DNA of 64,000 bases from the NCBI GenBank assembly GCA_963840095.1, contig CAWIXN010000002.1, positions 248,001 through 312,000 on the forward strand, in the 5' to 3' direction. The notes beneath the pieces were generated by a model. That model did not search any database. It was given only the letters and a program-made list of their open reading frames with translations, and had not been told where the DNA came from. The DNA is from DATBGO01 sp963840095 (lineage in GTDB: Bacteria > Actinomycetota > Actinomycetes > Streptosporangiales > Streptosporangiaceae). Below are positions 9,161 to 16,636 of the stretch, piece after piece; the first letter of the stretch is position 1; each line of letters starts with the position of its first letter. The position numbers were made by a program, and so were the translations under genes.

Positions 9161-9236
9161 TGCCGTCCTGGAGCCGGGTCCACGGGCTCTCTTCCGGCGT
9201 GGCCTGATGCCGTCCTCGCGCCGGGTCCTCGGGCTC
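9143..9236. repeat. 47-bp tandem duplication containing the ltrA stop codon
   Basis: Two near-identical 47-bp copies, 9143-9189 and 9190-9236, differ at only a few positions. The first includes the last ltrA codons and its TGA; the second repeats that 3' end, TGA included, in the intergenic space. A partial third copy begins at 9237. Just upstream, inside the coding region, is a 12-bp TCCTCCGGCGCG array. Confidence 0.85.
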
Positions 9237-9257
9237 TCTTCCGGCGCGGCCGCAGGC

Positions 9258-9770
9258 TCAGCCGGTCGGCCGGATCTGCTTGGCCATCAGCACGTTGTCC
9301 ACATAACTGTCTTCGATGAGAAACTCCTGGTGCTGCCGCCCTTCATGCTCGAACCCCATCCGCTCGTACAGCCGGATGGCGGAATCGTTGGTGCTGAGCA
9401 CGCGCAGGCTCAGCTTGGTCGCGCCCCGCGCCCGCGCCTGATCTTCGGCCGCCTCCAGCAGCGCAGCGGCCACCCCCCGGCGGCGGGCCGCCGGCGCGAC
9501 GGCCAGCCCCAGGACGCCGAATACATGCGCGTTCTCCGGCAGCCTGGTCATCGGCTTCAGCCGCAGGTAACCGGCGAGCTGGCCACCGACCTCGGCGACC
9601 AGGTGGGCCTGGGGCGGGTAATCAGGAGTGAAGAACGAGCCATCGGCAGCCGCTGTCACCGACGGGAAGCCAGACTCGGGCGTCCATGCGCCCGCATCGA
9701 GAGCTGCCAGGCCTGCCTCGTCGCCGAGCCGGGCTCGCCGGATCTGAGCGCGGTCATCTTCTTCGGTCAC
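9258..9770 (-). CDS. GNAT-family N-acetyltransferase
   Basis: 170 residues from a GTG at 9770, which has a weak purine-rich site (GGAAAG) upstream. The acetyl-CoA-binding segment is clear: HVFGVLGLAVAPAARRRGVA followed by AALLEAAEDQARARG, then LSLRVLSTNDSAIRLYERMG, motif B of the GNAT fold. Such enzymes acetylate an amine on a small molecule, peptide or protein. Substrate unknown. It is convergent with ltrA. Confidence 0.85.
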   Translation of the reverse strand: MTEEDDRAQIRRARLGDEAGLAALDAGAWTPESGFPSVTAAADGSFFTPDYPPQAHLVAEVGGQLAGYLRLKPMTRLPENAHVFGVLGLAVAPAARRRGVAAALLEAAEDQARARGATKLSLRVLSTNDSAIRLYERMGFEHEGRQHQEFLIEDSYVDNVLMAKQIRPTG

Positions 9771-10146
9771 CAGGCCAGCTTTCCATGCTGAACCACGCCT
9801 TCCGTACCGACTACGAGCGCTTCTGGCCGCCCACCGACCACGGCGCTCCACATCTAGCCCCACTAGTCATGGGTCAGCTACGAAATCTCATCCGGGACTG
9901 CCTTCGGTGCCGTGGAGCTGTGACGGATGGGGTGGATGTGCTGCCTGGGCCGGCAACTGGTGCCACGAAGAAGGGGCCTGCCATGATCTTGGCTGGTTTT
10001 CAGTAGAATATCGCTGGAAAGGCGTCAAGATCATTGAACAGGGCGATTCTGGCCGCTCGGCACGCGGGCCGGGGGGGCGGGCAGGGGCCCGGGCGGGGGC
10101 GCAGGCGGGGGCGCGGGCGGGGGCGGCGGGGTGAGACGATCAGCCT
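9771..10146. other. intergenic region with a G-rich low-complexity tract
   Basis: No convincing gene is seen in these 376 bases between the divergent acetyltransferase and methyltransferase genes. A relatively AT-rich patch near 9990-10035 is followed by a nearly pure G/C tract (10068-10133) with many runs of three to seven G on the plus strand, directly before the GTG of the methyltransferase gene. Confidence 0.6.
10068..10133 (+). repeat. G-run repeat, possible G-quadruplex former
   Basis: The tract is built from GGGGGCGCAGGC/GGGGGCGCGGGC-like units of about 12 bp, giving at least eight runs of three or more G on the coding strand. It ends 14 bp before the methyltransferase start, so it would lie in that gene's leader RNA or promoter. 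Confidence 0.7.
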
Positions 10147-10965
10147 GTGACGCAGGGTGATGGTTACCTGCTGGACAACCAGCAGGCCGAGGCGGGGGAG
10201 CGGTTTGACGCCCTTTCGGTGATCTTCGACCCTTCGACCTTCCGGCACCTGGACCGCCTCGGAATCGGTGCGGGGTGGCGGTGCTGGGAGGTGGGCGCCG
10301 GAGGCCCATCCGTGCTGAAGTGGCTGGCCGGGCGGGTGGGGCCGGCCGGCCGGGTGCTGGGGACCGATATCGATATCTCGTGGACCCGGCTGGCGCAGAG
10401 CCCGGTGATCCAGGTCCGCCGCCACGACGTGGCGGCCGATGACCCGCCGGCCGAGGTCTTTGACCTGGTGCACGCCCGGCTGGTGCTGGTCCACGTGGCC
10501 GACCGCGGCGCGGCGCTCCGGTCGATGATCAGCGTGCTGCGCCCGGGAGGCTGGCTGCTGGTCGAGGACGCCGACCCGGCCCTGCAGCCACTCATCTGCC
10601 CGGACGAGTCAGGACCCGCTCAGCGGCTGGCGAACCGGCTGCGTGCCGCGTTCAGGGTGATGCTGGCCGAGCGCGGCGCGGACCTGAGCTACGGCCGCAA
10701 GCTGCCGCGGCTGCTGCGGGAGGCCGGCCTGGCGGATGTGGCCGCGGACGCCTTCTTCCCGATTACCTCACCGGCCTGCACGGACCTGGAGGCCGCCACC
10801 GTACGCCAGATCCGCGCCGGGCTCATTGCGGGCGGCTATGCGACAGCGGAGGAAATCGATCAGCATCTCGCGAATGTCGCGACCGGCCAGCTCGACCTGG
10901 CCACCGCCCCCATGATCTCGGCCTGGGGACGCCGCCTGCCGGCCGGGCGCAGCGGCGGTTCGTGA
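10147..10965 (+). CDS. class I SAM-dependent methyltransferase
   Basis: 272 residues. Motif I is CWEVGAGGPSVLKWLAGRVG, followed by RVLGTDIDISW carrying the acidic residue that contacts the SAM ribose. VFDLVHARLVLVHVADR and LRPGGWLLVEDADP are the later Rossmann motifs. Substrate unknown; the layout resembles small-molecule methyltransferases of the UbiE/Methyltransf_11 type. The GTG start lies 14 bp after a G-rich tract. It is monocistronic, with 381 non-coding bases after it. Confidence 0.85.
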   Translation: MTQGDGYLLDNQQAEAGERFDALSVIFDPSTFRHLDRLGIGAGWRCWEVGAGGPSVLKWLAGRVGPAGRVLGTDIDISWTRLAQSPVIQVRRHDVAADDPPAEVFDLVHARLVLVHVADRGAALRSMISVLRPGGWLLVEDADPALQPLICPDESGPAQRLANRLRAAFRVMLAERGADLSYGRKLPRLLREAGLADVAADAFFPITSPACTDLEAATVRQIRAGLIAGGYATAEEIDQHLANVATGQLDLATAPMISAWGRRLPAGRSGGS

Positions 10966-11346
10966 GAATTACCCGCGATATTCGTTAAATTGTTTCGGCC
11001 TTTCGAAACGACGAGTATTTAACCGAGAACGCGACGACGCGCCCGTCGCCGTCCGGCTGCTAGCGGACCGGGAAATGGGGTCGGCCAGCCAGCACGCCGC
11101 ACCAGGAAAAGCACCGCGCTCCGTGGGTTAGTAAAGATTTGATAACGGCACGTCCCGGAGCCATCCGTCCGGCCAGGGCCGCCGAATCAGGTGCGTGATA
11201 GTTGCCGCCAGGCACGGGCGGGAGCAGGGGGAGACACGCCCGCCCGAGCATCCGGCGGCCCATAGACGGATTACCCGCCGGGCCCGGCTGGTCCCGGCGC
11301 TCAGCACTGGGAGCGTGGCAGCGCGCCTGCTCCGGAGAGGATGGCC
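10966..11346. other. intergenic region with a nested inverted repeat
   Basis: No gene is seen. Right after the methyltransferase there is an AT-rich island: GTTAAAT (10984-10990) pairs with ATTTAAC (11017-11023), enclosing a second stem GTTTCG/CGAAAC (10992-10997 with 11004-11009). This could terminate the upstream gene or be part of a regulatory site for the Tat/DUF4331 pair. A second AT-richer patch lies near 11128-11148. Confidence 0.55.
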
Positions 11347-11718
11347 ATGTCAGCTAAAGATCAGCAGGGGACAACCGGACGGCGCGCCGAGCCCGGTCGC
11401 CCGGAGCAGGCTGATCCGTCCCGGCGGGCGGTACTGCGCGGCGCGGCCGGGGCCGGAGTGGCCGGTGTCGCGGCCAGCGCCCTGGCTGGGCTGCCCGCGA
11501 GCCAGGCCCTCGCGTCGACTGCACATCGCCCGACCCGGTCCGCGTCGGCCCGCCCATCGGCCGCCGGGCCCGCGGCGGGCGACGCCGGGCAGGTGCAGGA
11601 CGTGGTCGTGCACTTGCGTGACGTCCGCTCCGGCGAGATGGACATCTTCTCCGGCACCAACCAGGCCAGGCTCCGTGATCCCGACCTGGCTGGCCGGCTG
11701 GTCCGGGCCATCCGGTGA
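11347..11718 (+). CDS. small secreted protein with twin-arginine signal
   Basis: 123 residues from the second of two adjacent ATGs; the GGAGAGG site is well spaced only for the ATG at 11347. The N-terminus has a Tat motif, SRRAVLRGAAGAGVAGVAAS, followed by an Ala-rich hydrophobic stretch and probable cleavage near ASA/ALA. The mature part is about 60-80 residues with a conserved-looking C-terminus (VVVHLRDVRSGEMDIFSGTN). No catalytic family recognised. It sits 41 bp upstream of the DUF4331 gene, probably in one operon, suggesting an exported partner protein. Confidence 0.7.
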   Translation: MSAKDQQGTTGRRAEPGRPEQADPSRRAVLRGAAGAGVAGVAASALAGLPASQALASTAHRPTRSASARPSAAGPAAGDAGQVQDVVVHLRDVRSGEMDIFSGTNQARLRDPDLAGRLVRAIR

Positions 11719-11759
11719 CCAGCGCAGCCGTCGTCCCGACCATCCCAGTGAGGTGAGCC

Positions 11760-13145
11760 ATGTCATCGCATCGTGAGGCGCCGGAGATTTCCAAGGACCC
11801 GGTAGCCGACAGCACCGACGTCTACGCATTCGTCAGCCCGGATCGTCCGGGGACCGTCACGCTCATCGCCAACTACATCCCGTTGCAGGAGCCGGCCGGG
11901 GGCCCGAATTTCTACGAGTTCGGCGATGACGTGCTCTATGAGATCCACATCGACAACGACGGAGATGGTCAGGCTGATATCAGCTATCAGTTCCGCTTCC
12001 AGACCACGCTCCGGGATCCGGAGACGTTCCTCTACAACGTCGGCCCGGTCCTTTCCCTGGACAGCCCGAACTGGAATCGGCGGCAGTTCTTCTCGGTGAC
12101 CCGGGTCGAGCACGGCGCCGCCACGCCGCTCGCCACCGGGCTGGCCTGCCCGCCGTGCAACATCGGCCCGCTGTCGACCCCGGACTACCCGGGTCTCGCG
12201 GCGACCGCCGTGCATCCCCTGCCGTCCGGCGGCCGGGTGTTTGCCGGCCAGCGGGCTGAAGGGTTCTACGTGGACCTCGGGTCGATCTTCGACTTGGCTG
12301 ACCTGCGGCCGTTCCAGCAACTGCACGACCAGTACGGCATGCACGTCTTCACCAAACCAGCCAACGGCGTCAACGCCACGAACCGGCTGAACGTGCACTC
12401 CATCGCGATCCAGGTGCCCACCAGCCAGCTGGTCAGGCGGGGGGCGAGCGGCGAGTCGGACCAGCGCTCGGTGATCGGGGTCTGGACCACGGCCAGCCGC
12501 CAGCGGGTTCAGGTCTGGGACGCCGACCGGGGCGCGCGCCTGGACAGCGGGCCCTTCCGGCAGGTGTCCCGCCTCGGTAACCCGCTGGTCAACGAGGTCA
12601 TCATCCCGCTCGGCCAGAAGGATTTGTGGAACACGCTGCCGCCGTCGGACGACAAGCGGTTCGCCTCGTATGTCACCGGCCCGGAACTGGCCGGGCTGCT
12701 GCCCGCCCTGTACCCGGGGGTGTTCCCGAACCTGGCCGGGCTGGTCAGCTCGGGCAAGCCACGAGCCGACCTGGAGGCCATCTTGCTGACCGGTATCCCG
12801 GCCGGGCTGATCAGCGGGTTCCAGAACAACACCGGCCCGGTGCTGTCGGACATGCTGCGGCTGAACACCGCCATCCCGGCCGCCAGCAAGCCGAGCATCC
12901 TCGGCCTGCTCGGGTCCGATCTGGCCGGCTTCCCCAACGGCCGCCGGGTCTTCGACGATGTCGTAACGATCGAGCTCCGGGCGATCGCGGGAGTGACCTA
13001 CCCGCTCATCGACAAGAGCTACAAACCGGATGCCGCGGCCAGCCTGGTGACCGATGGCCTGACTCCCGCCAGCGTTAAGGCGCCTTATCTCAGTGCCTTC
13101 CCGTATCTCGGGGTTCCCTACAGCGGGTACTACAACCCGTCCTGA
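11760..13145 (+). CDS. DUF4331 domain-containing protein
   Basis: 461 residues, essentially all DUF4331. It starts SSHREAPEISKDPVADSTDV followed by YAFVSPD, the family signature. An acidic HIDNDGDGQADISYQF stretch looks like a calcium-type loop. A CPPC pair lies in the middle. The protein itself has no signal peptide that I can see, while the preceding gene encodes a Tat-exported protein, so co-export or a cytoplasmic role are both possible. The biochemical function of DUF4331 is not established. The ATG follows a GAGG site. Confidence 0.85.
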   Translation: MSSHREAPEISKDPVADSTDVYAFVSPDRPGTVTLIANYIPLQEPAGGPNFYEFGDDVLYEIHIDNDGDGQADISYQFRFQTTLRDPETFLYNVGPVLSLDSPNWNRRQFFSVTRVEHGAATPLATGLACPPCNIGPLSTPDYPGLAATAVHPLPSGGRVFAGQRAEGFYVDLGSIFDLADLRPFQQLHDQYGMHVFTKPANGVNATNRLNVHSIAIQVPTSQLVRRGASGESDQRSVIGVWTTASRQRVQVWDADRGARLDSGPFRQVSRLGNPLVNEVIIPLGQKDLWNTLPPSDDKRFASYVTGPELAGLLPALYPGVFPNLAGLVSSGKPRADLEAILLTGIPAGLISGFQNNTGPVLSDMLRLNTAIPAASKPSILGLLGSDLAGFPNGRRVFDDVVTIELRAIAGVTYPLIDKSYKPDAAASLVTDGLTPASVKAPYLSAFPYLGVPYSGYYNPS

Positions 13146-13188
13146 CCGCACGCCACGCCACGCCACGCCACAGCGAAAGGCATCAGCC

Positions 13189-13524
13189 GTGAACGAACCC
13201 CAGTACGGTCCCGCCGGCGCTGGCACTGTCCTGCTCGAGCTCGGGGCGGACATCGGCGCGCTCGTCCTGCACGTGCCGCCGGACCTGGATGGCCGTGAGA
13301 TCGAGATCAGCCGGGCCGACTCGCCGGCCGCGCCGCGCACGCATGCGCAGGTCCGTGGGCGGCCGGGCGGCCGCGCCGGGGGTTACTCGGCGTTCTATCC
13401 GCAATTGGCGGCCGGCCGGTACGCGGTGTGGCGCGATGAGGTGACCGTGGCGGCGACCGTCACGGTCACCGGCGGCCAGATCGCCTCCTGCAGCTGGCCG
13501 GCCGCTGGGACGGAGCCCGGGTAG
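13189..13524 (+). CDS. hypothetical small protein
   Basis: 111 residues from a GTG with a GAAAGG-like site. Not firmly recognised. It has two beta-rich segments (GTVLLELGADIGALVLHVPP and YPQLAAGRYAVWRDEVTVAA) and a C-terminal TVTVTGGQIASCSWP. This looks like a small beta-sandwich or carboxypeptidase-regulatory-like fold, compatible with a phospholipase C-terminal-like or surface domain. It follows the DUF4331 gene by 43 bp and is probably in the same operon. Confidence 0.55.
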   Translation: MNEPQYGPAGAGTVLLELGADIGALVLHVPPDLDGREIEISRADSPAAPRTHAQVRGRPGGRAGGYSAFYPQLAAGRYAVWRDEVTVAATVTVTGGQIASCSWPAAGTEPG

Positions 13525-13653
13525 CGGGCCGGACTCGCCGTCACGCCGGGAATCCCGGTAAGCTGTATCGTCCCCGCCCCGGCAGGGTCTGGCGCAGGCG
13601 GGAACAATGGCCGCCCGGATCAGGTTCTGTTCGGCAGCGGGCGGTGGTCATGC

Positions 13654-13727
13654 GGCGGAGTAGCTCAGTCAGGCAGAGCAAGCGGCTCATAATCGCTGTG
13701 TCGCCGGTTCAAGTCCGGCCTCCGCTA
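13654..13727 (+). tRNA. tRNA-Met (CAT anticodon)
   Basis: Folds as a full cloverleaf: acceptor GGCGGAG with CTCCGCT (one G-U), D arm starting TAGCTCAG, anticodon stem AGCGG/TCGCT with loop CTCATAA (anticodon at 13688-13690), and T arm with GGTTCAAGTCC. Discriminator A; CCA is not encoded. The G1-U72 wobble pair and its place just before rpmG fit the elongator tRNA-Met found there in many actinobacteria; a CAT-reading tRNA-Ile is less likely. Confidence 0.92.
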
Positions 13728-13882
13728 CGGCGCGCCAGTCATCGCGGACGGCCGCCCTTGTGGCGGCCGCCCGCGGCAGGTGATCCTTGGAGCATCGTTT
13801 CCCCGGCCGGCCGGCGCGCTCGCCGCACTGCGAGCCTGGCGTCAGCCTGGCCACTGTGCGACCGTCAGAACCGTTCGACCCT

Positions 13883-13917
13883 ATTATCCGTACGACAAGA
13901 AAATTATCCGTACGACA
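13883..13917. repeat. two-copy direct repeat in the rpmG leader
   Basis: ATTATCCGTACGACA occurs at 13883-13897 and 13903-13917, a period of 20 bp, ending 15 bp before the rpmG start. It contains the palindrome CGTACG. It could be a duplicated regulator-binding site or promoter element. Confidence 0.7.
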
Positions 13918-13932
13918 GAAAGGCACTCCATC

Positions 13933-14097
13933 GTGGCTGCGACAGACGTCAGGCCCAAGATCACGCTCGCTTGCCAGGAGTGCAAGCACCGTAACTACAT
14001 CACCCGCAAGAACCGGCGCAACGACCCCGACCGGGTGGAGCTCAGCAAGTACTGCCCGAATTGCCGCAAGCACCAGCCGCACCGCGAGACGCGCTAG
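13933..14097 (+). CDS. rpmG: 50S ribosomal protein L33 (zinc-binding form)
   Basis: 54 residues from GTG at 13933. Contains ITLACQECKHRNYITRKN and YCPNCRKH, two CxxC pairs that make the zinc ribbon of the C+ form of L33. Part of the large ribosomal subunit near the E site. It follows tRNA-Met and precedes hadA/hadB-like genes, the same order as in mycobacteria. Confidence 0.96.
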   Translation: MAATDVRPKITLACQECKHRNYITRKNRRNDPDRVELSKYCPNCRKHQPHRETR

Positions 14098-14106
14098 CCG
14101 CGCCGC

Positions 14107-14556
14107 ATGGCCATCAATCGTGACTACCTCGGCCGGACATTTGCTCCGGCCGAGCCGTACGAGGTCAGCCGCGTCAAGATCGCCGAATTCGCCGACGCGA
14201 TAGGCGATCCCAATCCGCTCTACCGCGATCGGGCCGTCGCCCAGGCGGCCGGTCACTCGGACGTGGTTGCGCCCCCCACCTTCGCCATAGTGATCAGCAT
14301 GGCCAGCAGCGGTCGGGCCGTGAAGGACCCTGGCCTCGGCGTCAACTACGCCATGGTCGTGCACGGCGAGCAGCGGTTCGAGTACTCCCGGCCCATCCGG
14401 GCCGGCGATGTGCTCGAGGCAAAGGTCACGATCTCTGACATCAGGGACGCCGGCCGGAACGTGCTGCTGACCACGCAGACCGACATCCGTACGGTGGACG
14501 GCGAGCACGTGTGTACCGCGCACGGAACGCTGGTCGAGCGCGGCGGCGCCGAGTGA
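14107..14556 (+). CDS. HadA-like MaoC-type dehydratase subunit
   Basis: 149 residues. An N-terminal MaoC/hot-dog domain protein resembling mycobacterial HadA (FAEFADAIGDPNPLYRD-type motif, here IAEFADAIGDPNPLYRD, and VVAPPTFAIVIS). HadA lacks the catalytic dyad and pairs with HadB to dehydrate 3-hydroxyacyl-ACP in FAS-II. The neighbouring gene encodes the HadB-like partner, and the setting between rpmG and secE matches the mycobacterial hadABC locus. In a non-mycobacterium the true acyl substrate is uncertain. Confidence 0.85.
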   Translation: MAINRDYLGRTFAPAEPYEVSRVKIAEFADAIGDPNPLYRDRAVAQAAGHSDVVAPPTFAIVISMASSGRAVKDPGLGVNYAMVVHGEQRFEYSRPIRAGDVLEAKVTISDIRDAGRNVLLTTQTDIRTVDGEHVCTAHGTLVERGGAE

Positions 14557-14581
14557 GCGCGTCGCCTGAGGGGACGCGGCC

Positions 14582-15010
14582 ATGAGCGAGCAGGTCAAGT
14601 ACGCCGACGTCGAAACCGGAGCCGAGCTGGCCCCGGCCACGTACTCCGCCACCAGGCTCAGCCTGGTGAAGTACTGCGGCGCGTCGGGTGACTTCAACGT
14701 GATCCACTGGAACGAGCGGATCGCCAAGTCAGTCGGGCTGCCTAACGTCATCGCGCACGGCATGTTCACGATGGCGCAGGCGGGCAGGTACGTCACGGAC
14801 TGGGCGGGCGATCAGGCCGTGGTCGTCGACTTCGGCGTGCGGTTTTCCTCGCCGGTCGTCGTGCCGGACGACGACATCGGCGCGGCCATCGAAGTCAGCG
14901 GCAAGGTCGAGGAGAAGCTGGACGGTAACCGTGTCGTGCTGGCGCTCACGGCCAGGTCGGGCGAGACCAAGGTGCTCACCCGGGCCCGCGCGGTGGTGCG
15001 GCTGCCCTGA
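14582..15010 (+). CDS. HadB-like MaoC-type dehydratase (catalytic subunit)
   Basis: 142 residues. The R-hydratase motif is present: YCGASGDFNVIHWNERIAKS with Asp and His of the catalytic dyad, followed by GLPNVIAHGMFTMAQAGRYV. Forms a heterodimer with the preceding HadA-like protein in the family model, performing (R)-3-hydroxyacyl thioester dehydration or hydration. ATG start 25 bp after the upstream stop; likely same operon. Confidence 0.88.
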   Translation: MSEQVKYADVETGAELAPATYSATRLSLVKYCGASGDFNVIHWNERIAKSVGLPNVIAHGMFTMAQAGRYVTDWAGDQAVVVDFGVRFSSPVVVPDDDIGAAIEVSGKVEEKLDGNRVVLALTARSGETKVLTRARAVVRLP

Positions 15011-15358
15011 CGGCCGCGGTGCACTCGATGCGCTGCCGGTGCACTCGATGCGCTGCCAGTGCCGCTCGATGCGCTGCCAGTGCGCTCGGTGCGCTCAGGC
15101 GGCCGGCGACTCGCCTGGCGAACGTGGCCCTGCCGGTCCAGGGGTTCCCTGACGAGCGCGGTTCCCGATCCCGAGCTGCGCGCGTTCCACGACGCGGGGC
15201 CCGGCCGCCGGCTTGCTCATGATCACGTAAGATGCGGTCGGTTTCCCGGACGAGGGCCTGGCTGGCGTGCAGGGCGGCGCTGGCTGGGTGCGGTGCGCGG
15301 CAGATCGGCGGACGGCGATGCGCGGCGCGGGGACGAAGCGAGGGGAGGAGCTGAGCCG
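15011..15358. other. intergenic region with 20-bp tandem repeat before murB
   Basis: 348 bases without a convincing gene. It opens with a tandem repeat (15021-15098). The middle, near 15210-15240, has a slightly AT-richer patch (GATCACGTAAGATGCGG) that could hold a murB promoter. A purine-rich GGGGAGGAG site ends 8 bp before the murB ATG. Confidence 0.5.
15021..15098. repeat. 20-bp tandem repeat, about 3.5 copies
   Basis: Units of the form GCACTCGATGCGCTGCCGGT lie at 15021-15040 and 15041-15060, a 21-bp variant at 15061-15081, and a decayed partial copy to about 15098. It begins 10 bp after the stop codon of the hadB-like gene. Confidence 0.85.
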
Positions 15359-16495
15359 ATGATGGTTCGTGAGCGGGTCGCGCTGTCCGGCTACACGACG
15401 CTCGGGCTCGGCGGCCCGGCCGCGCGCTTCGTCGAAGCCGCAAGCGACGAGGAAGTCCTGGCCACGGTGCGCGCCGCGGACCGCGGTGGCGAGCCTGTGC
15501 TGGTGCTCGGCGGCGGCAGCAATCTGGTCGTGCCTGACGAGGGTTTCCCTGGCACGGTGATCCGGATGCGGTCCCGCGGGATCCAGCGGGCGGCCGACGA
15601 CGACACCGTCCTGGTGACCGTCGCGGCGGGCGAGGACTGGGATCCGCTGGTCGAGCGGTGTCTCGCCGACCGCCTGTCCGGCGTCGAGTGCCTGTCCGGC
15701 ATTCCTGGCCTGGTCGGGGCGACTCCCATCCAGAACGTCGGTGCCTACGGCCAGGAGGTCGCGCAGACCATCGTGGCCGTGCGCGCCTACGATCGGGTAC
15801 GCGGCCTGGTCGTGGAGATGTCGAACGCCGACTGCGAGTTCGGCTACCGGACCAGCGTGTTCAAGCGAGGCGCCCGCGCGCCAGCTGGGGCGGCGCCCCT
15901 TTCGGCGACTGGCCGCCTCGTGGTGCTCAGCGTGACGTTCCGGCTCTCGCGCGATCCGATGTCAGCACCGGTCCGCTACGGCGAGCTGGCCGGCGCGCTC
16001 GGCGTCGAGCCGGGGGGCCGGGTGCCGCTCGCCGACGTGCGTGCCGCGGTGCTGCGGCTTCGCCGGCGCAAGGGTATGGTGCTGGATCCCGATGACCCTG
16101 ACACCCGCAGCGCGGGGTCGTTTTTCACCAATCCGGTCCTCGATCAGGCGCAGTTCGCCGCGCTTGAGGAGGCCGTGGCGGTCATGTGCGGGCCAGGTGC
16201 CGAGATCCCGCGCTACGCCGCCGAAGCCGGGCAGGTCAAGGTGTCGGCGGCCTGGCTGATCGAGCACGCGGGCTTCGCGAAGGGTTATCCGGGCCGCCGT
16301 GGCAGCCGGGGCGGCCAGCCGGGCCTCCAGACACTCCGACCACGGATCTCGACCAAGCACACGCTGGCCTTGGTCAATCCCGGAGGTTCCAGCACGAAAG
16401 AACTGCTTGACCTCGCGGCCGAGATAACGAATGGCGTGCGCCAGACCTTCGGTGTCGAGCTGGTCAGGGAACCAGTATTGGTGGCGGTGGGGTAG
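15359..16495 (+). CDS. murB: UDP-N-acetylenolpyruvoylglucosamine reductase
   Basis: 378 residues from the first of two adjacent ATGs after GGGGAGGAG. An N-terminal FAD-binding domain of the PCMH type (TTLGLGGPAARFVEA, PVLVLGGGSNLVVPD) and the substrate-binding GAYGQEVAQT are present. The proton-donor Ser is in RSAGSFFTNPVL and the C-terminal ISTKHTLALVN is typical of the actinobacterial type I enzyme. MurB reduces the enolpyruvyl group to make UDP-MurNAc in peptidoglycan synthesis. It lies between the HadAB-like pair and secE-nusG. Confidence 0.95.
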   Translation: MMVRERVALSGYTTLGLGGPAARFVEAASDEEVLATVRAADRGGEPVLVLGGGSNLVVPDEGFPGTVIRMRSRGIQRAADDDTVLVTVAAGEDWDPLVERCLADRLSGVECLSGIPGLVGATPIQNVGAYGQEVAQTIVAVRAYDRVRGLVVEMSNADCEFGYRTSVFKRGARAPAGAAPLSATGRLVVLSVTFRLSRDPMSAPVRYGELAGALGVEPGGRVPLADVRAAVLRLRRRKGMVLDPDDPDTRSAGSFFTNPVLDQAQFAALEEAVAVMCGPGAEIPRYAAEAGQVKVSAAWLIEHAGFAKGYPGRRGSRGGQPGLQTLRPRISTKHTLALVNPGGSSTKELLDLAAEITNGVRQTFGVELVREPVLVAVG

Positions 16496-16636
16496 CGGCG
16501 GCAGCGGCGCAGTAGCAAGGACGGGCGGAACAGCAGCCGGGCCGGGCCGGGCAGCTAAAGCTAGCCGGATGCGCGGGGAAGCTCATGGGGCAAGTCGCTG
16601 CACGGGTAGGCGGGACCGCTGAGCGCGCGAGCCGGA

